Source: Candidatus Pacearchaeota archaeon
GTDB lineage: Archaea; Nanobdellota; Nanobdellia; Pacearchaeales; GW2011-AR1
DNA length: 53,268 bases
Direction: 5' to 3'
NCBI GenBank assembly: GCA_017608305.1
Contig: JAFCGC010000002.1
Span: 1-53,268, forward strand
Position 1 is the first letter of the stretch. The number at the start of each line of letters is the position of its first letter. The notes beneath the pieces were generated by a model, which saw nothing but the letters and a program-made list of their open reading frames with translations, did no database searches and was not told the origin of the DNA. Positions 1 to 7,658 of this stretch are shown here, one piece after another. A program made the translations under genes and the position numbers.

Positions 1-721
1 CCTTGGAAAACTTTTGTCCTAAAAAGTGTGTTGAAGGTTGTTGTAGTAATTTTGAGTCAGGCATTAATACATCTGAAGCGATTGAATAAACTGATCCTGG
101 AAAATGATCCCAATTTGGTCTTTTCATTACCAGAGAAGGAATTCCAAATTTCTGATGCATGACTTTTTCTGTTATTTGAATGTCTTCTTTAACTTGTTGT
201 TGTGCTTGTTTTTCTGTTGCAAAACAATCATGTCCTTCTATCCACATAAATTCTCTTGCTCGAATTAAGGGTCTTGTTGCTTTTGTTTCATATCTGAAAA
301 TATTTGCCCTTTGATACATTTTTAATGGAAGATCTCTCCATGATCTTATCCATATAGAATACATCTCATACATCGATGTTTCAGAGGTAGGTCTTAGTGC
401 TAATTTGTCTTCTCCTTTTATTTTTTCAAGCCAAAAAACATCTGGTGAAAATCCTTTAACATGAGAAGATTCTTTTTTGAAATTTTTTTCAGGAATTAAT
501 GTAGGAAAAAAACTTGGTTTGTGTCCTGTTTTTTGCATTTCTTCTTCATAGAGTTTATACATGTTTTCAATAGTCATTGCTCCCCACGGCCTTATTACTA
601 TGAATCCCTTAACTTTATTTCTTATGTCTGTGACTTCTGCTTTTTCAATAACTTGAGTATACCACTCACTAAAATTTGTTTCTTTTTTTGCGGTTATTCC
701 TTGAGTAGTTATTTTTTTCAT
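1..721 (-). CDS. proS: Prolyl-tRNA synthetase, N-terminal part (runs off the window)
   Basis: Charges tRNA-Pro with proline in the cytoplasm. Translating the minus strand from the ATG at 721-719 gives about 240 residues that begin MKKITTQGITAKKETNFSEW and include RPTSETSMYEMYSIWIRSW (class II motif 2 region) and the RANIFRYETKATRPLIRARE segment typical of archaeal/eukaryal-type ProRS. The reading frame is still open at base 1, so the C-terminal anticodon-binding part lies outside. The start overlaps the stop of the upstream protease gene (ATGA at 721-718), so the two genes are probably translated together. Recognition is by memory of the family. Confidence 0.93.
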   Translation of the reverse strand, partial: MKKITTQGITAKKETNFSEWYTQVIEKAEVTDIRNKVKGFIVIRPWGAMTIENMYKLYEEEMQKTGHKPSFFPTLIPEKNFKKESSHVKGFSPDVFWLEKIKGEDKLALRPTSETSMYEMYSIWIRSWRDLPLKMYQRANIFRYETKATRPLIRAREFMWIEGHDCFATEKQAQQQVKEDIQITEKVMHQKFGIPSLVMKRPNWDHFPGSVYSIASDVLMPDSKLLQQPSTHFLGQKFSK

Positions 722-1578
722 ATTAATTCTTTTTCTAAAACATCTAAAGCAATTTCATTTACAGCATCTTTTAGATAATTGCTTTCGAGTGCAAATCCTA
801 GGCTTTCTCCTCCGCTTATTTTAAAATTGTTTATTCCAATGACTTTTCCTTGTTTGTCTATTAGTGGGCCACCTGAATTTCCTGGATTAAGAGCAGCATC
901 TGTTTGAATATATGCTTCTAATTGGCTAGGTCCGATTCTATGAACTCCTGAAACAATTCCTTCTGATACACTAAATTGTAATCCTAAGGGATTTCCTATT
1001 GCAATTACTTTTTCACCTATTTCTATATTATCTGAGTCTCCTAGGCTAAGTTCCTCAAAGATTCCTGGAATTTTTAATACTGCAATATCTAATCTCCCTT
1101 CATATCCTATAAATTCTGCTTCTAGAATTTCTTGCTCATAAGTTATTGCTTGAACTTTTTTTGCATCTACTAAAACATGGGCGTTTGTTAAAATATATCC
1201 ATCTTGGGTTATTAGAAATCCTGTTCCTTGGCCTACGTCTGTTCTTATTGTGACAACCCCTTTTACGGCATTTTCAATTATCCCAGAAAAATCCTCGCTT
1301 GCAGAGGCTTTTAATAAATCCATTTCCTGGCCAATTGACCCTACTTTTAAATTTAAAGTAGTGATTGTGCTTTCTAGGTTTGATTTAGTGTCTATTAAGT
1401 TGTCTGTTAGGGTATTTATGTTGCTTTCTGTATTTGTGACTCTTTGATCTAAAGAACCATATTGAACATTTTGTTTTATAAATAAAGTGTACATGAATAT
1501 TCCGCTGACTATCATAAAAACAAATACAATTGACCCTGCACTTCCAATTATGATCTTATGGTGTTTTTTAAGTGGCAT
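718..1578 (-). CDS. Membrane-anchored HtrA/DegP-like serine protease without PDZ domain
   Basis: A trypsin-fold serine protease of 286 residues, likely facing the outside of the cell. One membrane segment (about 9-34) is followed by a coiled-coil-like stretch (about 40-92) and the protease domain (about 100-280). The catalytic triad is visible as His134 (TNAHV), Asp164 (RLDIAVLK) and Ser235 (NPGNSGGPL). No PDZ domain follows, so it is shorter than classical DegP. Its stop overlaps the proS start. It is preceded by a structured leader (1579-1647) that puts the Shine-Dalgarno sequence in a hairpin, unlike most genes here. The role in protein quality control is inferred from the family. Confidence 0.85.
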   Translation of the reverse strand: MPLKKHHKIIIGSAGSIVFVFMIVSGIFMYTLFIKQNVQYGSLDQRVTNTESNINTLTDNLIDTKSNLESTITTLNLKVGSIGQEMDLLKASASEDFSGIIENAVKGVVTIRTDVGQGTGFLITQDGYILTNAHVLVDAKKVQAITYEQEILEAEFIGYEGRLDIAVLKIPGIFEELSLGDSDNIEIGEKVIAIGNPLGLQFSVSEGIVSGVHRIGPSQLEAYIQTDAALNPGNSGGPLIDKQGKVIGINNFKISGGESLGFALESNYLKDAVNEIALDVLEKELI

Positions 1579-1647
1579 TGAAAACCTCCTGCGGGTTTTC
1601 GATCCAGCATCCTGGAGTTTCTTTTGATACCTCCTAGGGAAACTCGA
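1579..1647 (-). promoter_or_regulatory. Structured 5' leader with Shine-Dalgarno hairpin (copy 1)
   Basis: Read on the minus strand, the leader of the HtrA-like gene has an upstream stem (1639-1645 with 1615-1621, 7 bp, 17-base loop), a conserved middle (GGATGCTGGAT, 1612-1602) and a second stem (1594-1600 with 1580-1586, 7 bp, loop CGCAGGA). The GGAGG Shine-Dalgarno sequence lies across that loop and stem, six bases from the ATG. A second copy sits before rubrerythrin at 33973-34047. The upstream stem sequences differ but pairing is kept. It matches no riboswitch class I can name. Confidence 0.6.
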
Positions 1648-1694
1648 TGAAATCCTTTTTGGTTATTAATAATAAAATATTAACATATAAAAAC

Positions 1695-1826
1695 CTAATC
1701 TTTTATTTTCTTAAGATATCCTCTAACCCTTTCACTTCCTATTTTTTTTAATTTTTGTTTTAATTTTTTGTCTATTCTGATAAGATAAATTTCAGGATAA
1801 TTCATCTTTTTTTCTTTTCCAGTCAT
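1695..1826 (-). CDS. 43-residue basic protein, possible small DNA-binding protein
   Basis: A short open frame of 43 residues starting MTGKEKKMNYPEIYLIRID and ending GSERVRGYLKKIKD. It has an apparent TATA box (TTTATAAA, about 25 bases upstream of the ATG) like other genes here. A short beta-like segment (YPEIYLIRID) followed by basic helices recalls small ribbon-helix-helix or other nucleic-acid-binding proteins, but no family is recognised with certainty. It lies between the protease leader and the homing endonuclease gene, which is divergently oriented. Confidence 0.5.
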   Translation of the reverse strand: MTGKEKKMNYPEIYLIRIDKKLKQKLKKIGSERVRGYLKKIKD

Positions 1827-1861
1827 TGTATGATTTAGTTTGCAGAGTTTATAAATATTTT

Positions 1862-1922
1862 TGTATTACAAATATATACTCTATTACAATAAAGTTTATA
1901 TACTTATATGTATTACAAATAT
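1862..1922. repeat. Repeated TATTACAA motifs before the endonuclease gene
   Basis: The 14-base word TGTATTACAAATAT occurs at 1862-1875 and again at 1909-1922, and a shorter TATTACAAT lies between at 1882-1890. The second copy runs into the ATG of the endonuclease gene. Such spaced repeats could be operator sites or a trace of slippage duplication. The region also holds the TATA-like signals of the divergent 43-residue gene. Confidence 0.5.
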
Positions 1923-2670
1923 GATGGTAGATATGACTCCGGAATTAGCTGAAATTTGTGGAATTCATGCTGGAGATGGTTATCTTAGACATAGGATCAC
2001 TAAGATAGAATTGGAGATTGGTGGAAGTAAAGAAGAAAAAGAATATTATGATGGCCATGTAATCCCTCTTATAAATAATTTTTTTAAACTTAATATCACT
2101 GGAAAATTTTATGTTAAAGGGACTTATGGATTTGTAACCACTAACCCTAATTTTAGAATTCTTAATGATCTAGGTTTCCCTTATGGTAAAAAATCTCTTG
2201 TTGTTCAAGCTCCTAGGGTAATTTTGGAGAGTAATAATAAATTGCTATATGTAAGATTTTTAAGGGGATTATTTGATACTGATGGATGCATTCATTTTAA
2301 AAATAGAAAAACAGGGAAAAATTATGGTGATTTTAAAAGAAAATATAATTATTACCCTATTATTTAGATTACAACGATTTCAAAAAGTTTAGTAAAATCT
2401 GTCCTTTTTATGTTAAATAAGTTAAACATAAAATACTCTCTTTATGGATATCAACCTAAAGATGTTAGGGATCGTTATAAATATGTTATTTATATTAGTG
2501 GAACAGAGATGCTTGAAAGATGGATGGATTTAATTGGTACTAAGAACCCTGTTAAATTAACTAGATATTTAGTATGGAAAAAGTTTGGTTTTTGTCCACC
2601 CCATACCACCCTCCAACAAAGGAAAGATATTTTAAATGATAAATTGGATATTTATAGTATAGGCTCGTGA
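1921..2670 (+). pseudogene. LAGLIDADG homing endonuclease with one in-frame TAG
   Basis: A single frame from the ATG at 1921 encodes a two-motif LAGLIDADG protein: first motif ICGIHAGDGYL, second motif FLRGLFDTDGCIHF, then YYPII, a TAG (2365-2367), and ITTISKSLVKS continuing without frame change to the TGA at 2668-2670. The text on both sides of the TAG fits the usual YPxIxIxTxSKxL segment, so this is one gene with a stop at a variable polar position. The last 10 bases overlap the tRNA-Arg gene. It may be a decaying homing endonuclease gene, or be read through. Total length would be about 249 residues. Confidence 0.75.
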
Positions 2671-2731
2671 TGTAATGGACAACATAAACGGTTTCGGCCC
2701 GTTTTACGAGGGTTCGAATCCCTCCGAGCCT
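2661..2731 (+). tRNA. tRNA-Arg (anticodon UCG)
   Basis: A cloverleaf fits well: acceptor AGGCTCG/CGAGCCT, D stem ATGT/ACAT, anticodon stem AACGG/CCGTT with loop TTTCGGC (anticodon TCG at 2694-2696), and T stem GAGGG/CCCTC with loop TTCGAAT. No intron is seen and CCA is not encoded. The endonuclease frame ends inside its acceptor stem. A short hairpin (TATGTTTCAAAACATA) follows the gene. Confidence 0.93.
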
Positions 2732-2817
2732 ATGTTTCAAAACATAGGCCAAAACGTGCTACTTTCGATGCGAGTCGCAGGAGAAAGATTTAAGTAGAGT
2801 TATTTTTCTTTTTGAAT

Positions 2818-3405
2818 ATGATAGAGAGAATAAACTTGAAAAGAGAAGTTCAGCCTTTTGTGTTTGCTAAGCTTCCTTTTAGGTTTCCTGATGTTGTAGT
2901 TTCTCAGGGTTATTTTGGGCCTTATAGTCATTTTGCTACTAGACATATTAGAGAGAATGGAAATAGGGAAGGGGTAGTTATGGATGATAGTTATTGTATT
3001 GATTTTGTACTTCCTTTAGGAACTCCTGTGCTTGCTTCATATGAGGCAGATGTTGTTGGAGGTTTTTATGATTGTGATGATTTTTATGAGGGAAGTGATT
3101 TTGAGATAGGGAGGAAAGTTAATACGAACTTTCTTTTTTTAAGAAATAATGATATTCATGATTCTGTTTGCATCTACTCTCATTTAGAGAGAGGGAGTGT
3201 GCAAGTTTCTCCAGGAGAAAGGGTTTTTGCTGGACAAGTTTTAGCAAGAACTGGGAAGTCTGGTTGGATTGGAGGAATACCCCATCTTCATTTTGGAGTT
3301 TATGAGTTTCCTAGAGATCAGAGAGGAATTTCTAGACTGAGTTTTCCAGTAAAATTTGATGGTTGTGACATGAGTTTTTTTCATAAAGATTTAAAGGATA
3401 AATAA
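2818..3405 (+). CDS. M23-family (LytM-like) metallopeptidase
   Basis: A 195-residue protein with an M23 peptidase domain. Visible are IDFVLPLGTPVLA, an internal YSHLERG histidine, late segments GERVFAGQVLARTGKSG and the terminal PHLHFGVYEF with the HxH zinc motif. The first zinc histidine is not at the usual HxxxD spacing; it may be the one in GPYSHF about 30 residues upstream, as in M23 proteins with an SH...DF arrangement. No signal peptide is obvious. The start is taken at the ATG (2818) rather than the TTG six bases earlier, because a TATA/pyrimidine-rich block ends just before it. Confidence 0.75.
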   Translation: MIERINLKREVQPFVFAKLPFRFPDVVVSQGYFGPYSHFATRHIRENGNREGVVMDDSYCIDFVLPLGTPVLASYEADVVGGFYDCDDFYEGSDFEIGRKVNTNFLFLRNNDIHDSVCIYSHLERGSVQVSPGERVFAGQVLARTGKSGWIGGIPHLHFGVYEFPRDQRGISRLSFPVKFDGCDMSFFHKDLKDK

Positions 3406-3435
3406 CTTTTTATACAACCTCTCTTTCTTTAATTT

Positions 3436-4701
3436 ATGAGAAAATCAAACACAGCTCCAGGAGATTATGTAGAAGTTCATCTTACTAGGAAGGTTTATGA
3501 AGGGATTTTATTAGAAGCACCTGAAGAAGAGAAGAGTATTGTTTTGTTGAAGTTGAATTCTGGATATAATATTGGGCTTAATAAAAAAGATATTTTAGAG
3601 ATTAAATTAATTGAAAAGAGTAAAGAAGAAAAATCAGATATTAAGATAAAAGGAGATTCTTCTAAACCAAATATTGCTATGATTATTACAGGGGGAACTA
3701 TTGCTTCACGTTTAGATTCTAAAAAAGGAGGGGTTACTCCCCTTGAGACTCCTGAAGATTTGTTTAGATTTTATCCAGGAGTTTTTGATAAAGTAAATGT
3801 GGTAAAGGTGGAAGTTCCTTTTATGAAATTTTCTGAAGATATGAATTCTAAAGACTGGCAAAAATTAGCTAGAGTTACTGGAAAATTGTTAAATGACCCT
3901 AATATTAAAGGAATTATAATTACTCATGGAACAGATTCTTTGCATTATACTTCTGCTGCTTTGAGTTTTTTTCTTAGAGATCTTAATAAGCCAGTTGTTT
4001 TGACTTATTCTCAGAGGAGCATTGATAGAGGAAGTAGTGATGCTAATTTAAACTTACAGTGTAGTGCGATTGTTGCTCTTTCAGATATTGCAGAGGTTAT
4101 GTTAGTAGGTCATGCTTCTGGTAATGATGATTTTTGTTATGCAATGCCTGGAACAAAAGTGAGAAAATTACATAGTTCTAGAAGAGATGCGTTTAAAGTT
4201 GTTAATTCAAAGCCTTTTGCAAAAATTTTTCCTGATAAGATTGAGATTTTGAGGGATTATAATAAAAGAACAAAGGGTAAAGTTAAACTTGATATTAAGT
4301 TTGAAGATAAAGTAGGCTTGATTAAATTTTATCCTGGACAAGATCCTGATATTTTAAATTATTATTTAAGAAAAAAGTATAAGGGTCTTGTAATTGAATT
4401 TTTAGGTTTAGGTCAGATTGCTTCTAAAGATTCTAAATTAGGCTGGTTAAAAAAGTTACAAGAACTCCAGAAAAAAGGAATAATTGTTTGTGCTGCTAGC
4501 CAAACAATTTATGGTAGATTAGATGGTTTGGTTTATAGTTCTGGTAGAGAGTTTTTGAAAACAGGAGTTATTTATTTAGGAGACATGTTGAGTGAAACTG
4601 CTCTAATTAAGCTTGGTTGGGTGTTAGGGCATAGGAATTGGAATGTAAAAGAAAAAATGCTCGAGAATTTTGTTGGGGAGTTTAATGATAAATTAAAATG
4701 A
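3436..4701 (+). CDS. gatD: Glu-tRNA(Gln) amidotransferase subunit D
   Basis: GatD releases ammonia from a glutamine/asparagine donor for the archaeal GatDE enzyme, which converts Glu-tRNA(Gln) to Gln-tRNA(Gln). The 421-residue protein has the GatD N-terminal domain (about 1-85), then an L-asparaginase-type domain with AMIITGGTIASRL and ITHGTDSLHYTSAALSFFL carrying catalytic Thr and Asp residues. Length is normal for the family. The partner gatE lies 1.5 kb downstream on the same strand. The following small gene overlaps its stop by 4 bases. Confidence 0.95.
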   Translation: MRKSNTAPGDYVEVHLTRKVYEGILLEAPEEEKSIVLLKLNSGYNIGLNKKDILEIKLIEKSKEEKSDIKIKGDSSKPNIAMIITGGTIASRLDSKKGGVTPLETPEDLFRFYPGVFDKVNVVKVEVPFMKFSEDMNSKDWQKLARVTGKLLNDPNIKGIIITHGTDSLHYTSAALSFFLRDLNKPVVLTYSQRSIDRGSSDANLNLQCSAIVALSDIAEVMLVGHASGNDDFCYAMPGTKVRKLHSSRRDAFKVVNSKPFAKIFPDKIEILRDYNKRTKGKVKLDIKFEDKVGLIKFYPGQDPDILNYYLRKKYKGLVIEFLGLGQIASKDSKLGWLKKLQELQKKGIIVCAASQTIYGRLDGLVYSSGREFLKTGVIYLGDMLSETALIKLGWVLGHRNWNVKEKMLENFVGEFNDKLK

Positions 4702-5084
4702 AGAAAAAATATTGGATAGTTGTGATTGTTGTTTTAATAATCTTATTTATAATGGTGTTTAGACCTGGTGGAGAAGATTCTTGGATTCAGGATGATAGAG
4801 GGGTTTGGATTAAACATGGAGTTCCTTCTTCAATTCCTGACTATGTTCAAGAACAACAAGCAGTTATTAATCAGGCTTTGGTTTTGTATGCTGGAAAAAA
4901 AGGAGGTATTGAGTTTAATAGTCAGTGTTTAGGGGTAGTAGGGGATTATGCAATTGATATTGTTCATGTACCTAGAACTGATGAAGATGATTTAGTTGAA
5001 AATCAATGTGGGGATTATAAAAGAGGAAAAGTTAATCATTTTATTGAATTAGATAAATATGGGAATATTGTAAGAATTGAATAA
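4698..5084 (+). CDS. Small anchored or secreted protein of unknown function
   Basis: 128 residues with one N-terminal hydrophobic segment (KKKYWIVVIVVLIILFIMVF) and a soluble remainder that ends in a small beta-rich domain containing two cysteines (NSQCLGVVG and ENQCGDYKRG), perhaps a disulfide pair outside the cell. The ATG overlaps the gatD stop (ATGA), so it is probably translated with gatD. No family is recognised. Confidence 0.7.
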   Translation: MKKKYWIVVIVVLIILFIMVFRPGGEDSWIQDDRGVWIKHGVPSSIPDYVQEQQAVINQALVLYAGKKGGIEFNSQCLGVVGDYAIDIVHVPRTDEDDLVENQCGDYKRGKVNHFIELDKYGNIVRIE

Positions 5085-5546
5085 TCATTTCTTATATCTT
5101 TTTCTTAATAATAGATTTCTTATTTCTCTAATTTCTCTTTCTGCTTTTTTATTTATTCTATAATCAAATTCAGCCTTTATTCTATCTCTTTGAGTTTGTC
5201 TGTTTTGACTCATTAAAATTATAGGGGCTTGAAGTGCGGCTAGACAAGATAAGGCTAGATTTAAGAGTATAAAGGGAAAAGGATCAAAAGCTTCTCCTTG
5301 TTTATATTGGATTAGATAATACCCATTAATAAACATCCATACTATTATGAAGAATAAGAATAATATGATAAAAAACCAACTTCCTGCCCATTTTGTTAAC
5401 CAATCTGATGCTCTTTGTCCAGCAGTTCTTGCTGTTTTTAGTTGAGCAATTGATTTTATGTAATTAATTTCTTGCTTTAATTTAGATTCTTTTGTTTTGT
5501 TTTTGGAAACCTTTTCTAAAGGTTTATCTTTCACCTTTTTTTTCAT
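5085..5546 (-). CDS. DUF1003 family membrane protein
   Basis: 153 residues. A charged N-terminus is followed by RTAGQRASDWLTKWAGSWFF, two membrane helices, PFILLNLALSCLAALQAPII and MSQNRQTQRDRIKAEFDY, which together are the DUF1003 signature. The family is widespread in bacteria and archaea and its function is unknown. The gene is convergent with the gatD operon and ends right at that operon's last stop codon. Confidence 0.85.
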   Translation of the reverse strand: MKKKVKDKPLEKVSKNKTKESKLKQEINYIKSIAQLKTARTAGQRASDWLTKWAGSWFFIILFLFFIIVWMFINGYYLIQYKQGEAFDPFPFILLNLALSCLAALQAPIILMSQNRQTQRDRIKAEFDYRINKKAEREIREIRNLLLRKRYKK

Positions 5547-5662
5547 GTAATCTAAATGATTGATTAGATTATAAATCTTTTTTTCTGCTCTTTATTATTG
5601 GTAGTAACTTTATAGGAGTTACAAATAGTAAGGTTTTTAAGTGTGGATGAAGTAGTATTATT

Positions 5663-5938
5663 ATGATAAAAAAAGGCCACATTCCCCATGGTTTAGAATC
5701 TTTTCCTTATTTTGTTGGTGGAAATTCTGAGATAATTCATTATACTTGTAATGCTCCTTCAAAAGAAATTCTTGAAAAATATGGCATCAAATGTATTGGG
5801 AATGATTTTAATTGTATTGATCCTAAGGAAGTTTTAAGAATACCCTTAAGGGTTTATGAAGGAAAAGGCTTTTCTGAGCTTAAAGATCGGGAAGTTCTCA
5901 AGATTAATCTAGAAAATATGTTAAAACAATTAAAATGA
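5663..5938 (+). CDS. Hypothetical protein, first of an overlapping pair
   Basis: 91 residues, soluble, with cysteines in HYTCNAPS, GIKCIGND and NCIDPKEV. No family is recognised. Its TGA overlaps the ATG of the next gene (ATGA at 5935-5938), so the two are probably translationally coupled and may form a complex. A TATA-like region lies about 30 bases upstream. Confidence 0.6.
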   Translation: MIKKGHIPHGLESFPYFVGGNSEIIHYTCNAPSKEILEKYGIKCIGNDFNCIDPKEVLRIPLRVYEGKGFSELKDREVLKINLENMLKQLK

Positions 5939-6189
5939 AAGAAATTCATTTAGTGTATAATCCTCTTCAAAAAAACTATATTTTTTATGAAGGCAAAAAA
6001 GATGGGATACAGAGAAATAGGAATGAGTGGCCAGAAGAAAATTTAATTGATGGATTAAAAAATACTCTTGATTTTGATAGAAAAACCATTCTTTATTTAA
6101 AAGCAATTCCTGGAAATATGGCTCGAGAAATTTGGAAATTATTAAAAGGAACAAAAATCAGTCTTGACAAGAAACTAGAGTCAAATTAA
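5935..6189 (+). CDS. Hypothetical protein, second of an overlapping pair
   Basis: 84 residues, charged and soluble, beginning MKEIHLVYNPLQKNYIFYEG. No domain is recognised. It is coupled to the preceding 91-residue gene by a 4-base overlap. The frame is open and codon use resembles its neighbours, which supports a real gene. Confidence 0.55.
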   Translation: MKEIHLVYNPLQKNYIFYEGKKDGIQRNRNEWPEENLIDGLKNTLDFDRKTILYLKAIPGNMAREIWKLLKGTKISLDKKLESN

Positions 6190-6215
6190 TAAACTCTTTT
6201 CTCTTTTATTTTTAT
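6186..6215 (+). promoter_or_regulatory. Leaderless-type promoter of gatE
   Basis: TTAATAAACTCTTTTCTCTT with a further T-rich run leads straight to the ATG. The same layout (TAATAAA, then CTCTTTT-like pyrimidines, then ATG) recurs before 10262 and 17183. It looks like a TATA box with the transcription start at or close to the start codon. Confidence 0.5.
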
Positions 6216-7658
6216 ATGGATCTTGATTATGGTAAATTAGGCTTTAAATCTGGATTAGAAATTCATCAGCAGTTAGATACTTCTAAATTATTTTGTAATT
6301 GCCCTAGTTTATTGAGGAATGATGAGCCTGATTTTGAGGTTAAGAGGAAATTGCATGTTGTTGCTGGAGAAAGTGGAGAGATTGATGTTGCTGCAAAGCA
6401 TGAGGTAGAACAAGATAAAGAATTTGTTTATCAAGGCTATGATAGTAATTGTTTAGTTGAATTAGATGAAGAGCCCCCACATGAAATCAATAAAGAGGCA
6501 CTTAAGATTGCAATCCATATTTCTTTGTTGTTAAATGCAAAAATGGTTCCTATTACCCAGATCATGAGAAAGACTGTTCTTGATGGTTCAAATACATCTG
6601 GTTTTCAGAGAACAGTGATGATTGCTTATGATGGTTATGTTGATAGTTCTAAAGGAAGAGTTGGAATTGATTCTATATATTTGGAAGAGGATTCAGCAAG
6701 ACGTGTTTCTTCAGATAAGGGGGGGGTTGTTTGGAGATTAGATAGATTAGGAATTCCTTTGGTTGAAATTGCAACTAGGCCAGATATTAAAGATGCAGAA
6801 CATGCAAAAGAAACTGCACTTAAAATCGGAGAGATTTTAAGGTCTTGTAGGGTTAAAAAAGGAATTGGAACAATAAGACAAGACATTAATATTTCTATTA
6901 GAGGTAGTAATAGAGTTGAGTTAAAAGGATTTCAAGATCCGCGTATGATGATTAAGACAGTTGAAAATGAAGTTAAAAGACAATTGGAATTTGTTGAGAA
7001 AAATAAAAAAAATAAACCAGAAGTTAGAAATGTTTTAAAAGACGGATCAAGCGAATTTTTAAGACCAATGCCTGGTTCTGCTAGAATGTATCCTGAAACA
7101 GATTTACCTTTATTGAAAATTTCTAGAGATCTTGTTAATGGATCTAGGAAAACAATTCCTAGATTAAGAAGCGATGTTGGAATTGAATTAAGGAAACAAG
7201 GACTTGGTGAAGAGTATGTTAAAATGTTGTTTAAACAAAATAAACTTGAATTGTTTAGGGAATTAATTGAGATTGTAAAAAATCCAAATTTAATTGCTAA
7301 AGTTATTTTGGTTTTTCCAAAAGACATTGCAAAAAGAAAAAATAAAAGTCTAGATAAGGTTGAAAAGATTTTAGAAGACAATTATAATAGTGTTTTAGAT
7401 TTAGTTAGGAAAAAGAAAATTAATGAATCTTCTATTAAAGATGTTTTAGAAGCTTTAGTTGATGGAGAAGCTCTTGAAGATGCAACCAAGTTCGAGAAAG
7501 TAGATTTAGGTGAAATTGAAGAAAAAATTCATAAGATGATTAAGGAAAAACCTGGATTAAGTGATAAGGCTTATATGGGTTTAATTATGAAAGAGTTTCG
7601 AGGAAAAGTGGATGGAAGAAGTGCGATGGAAATTATTAAAAAGTATATGAAGAAATAA
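6216..7658 (+). CDS. gatE: Glu-tRNA(Gln) amidotransferase subunit E, lacking the GAD insertion
   Basis: GatE is the kinase/amidase-partner subunit of GatDE. Diagnostic segments are FKSGLEIHQQLDTSKLFCNC, ELDEEPPHEINKEAL, MRKTVLDGSNTSGFQRT and GIGTIRQDINISIRGSNRVE. The C-terminus has the helical and YqeY-like tail. At 480 residues it is much shorter than the roughly 620 usual for GatE. The stretch after VELKGFQDPRMMIKTVENEV runs within about 50 residues into RPMPGSARMYPETDLPLL, leaving no room for the AspRS-like GAD domain normally inserted there. The identity as GatE rather than GatB rests on these motifs and on the nearby gatD. Confidence 0.92.
   Translation: MDLDYGKLGFKSGLEIHQQLDTSKLFCNCPSLLRNDEPDFEVKRKLHVVAGESGEIDVAAKHEVEQDKEFVYQGYDSNCLVELDEEPPHEINKEALKIAIHISLLLNAKMVPITQIMRKTVLDGSNTSGFQRTVMIAYDGYVDSSKGRVGIDSIYLEEDSARRVSSDKGGVVWRLDRLGIPLVEIATRPDIKDAEHAKETALKIGEILRSCRVKKGIGTIRQDINISIRGSNRVELKGFQDPRMMIKTVENEVKRQLEFVEKNKKNKPEVRNVLKDGSSEFLRPMPGSARMYPETDLPLLKISRDLVNGSRKTIPRLRSDVGIELRKQGLGEEYVKMLFKQNKLELFRELIEIVKNPNLIAKVILVFPKDIAKRKNKSLDKVEKILEDNYNSVLDLVRKKKINESSIKDVLEALVDGEALEDATKFEKVDLGEIEEKIHKMIKEKPGLSDKAYMGLIMKEFRGKVDGRSAMEIIKKYMKK

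Noticed and set aside
2818-3405. M23 peptidase as an inactive enzyme because HxxxD is missing.
   Set aside because: Some M23 proteins have the first histidine farther upstream (SH...DF), and GPYSHF fits that, so loss of activity cannot be claimed.
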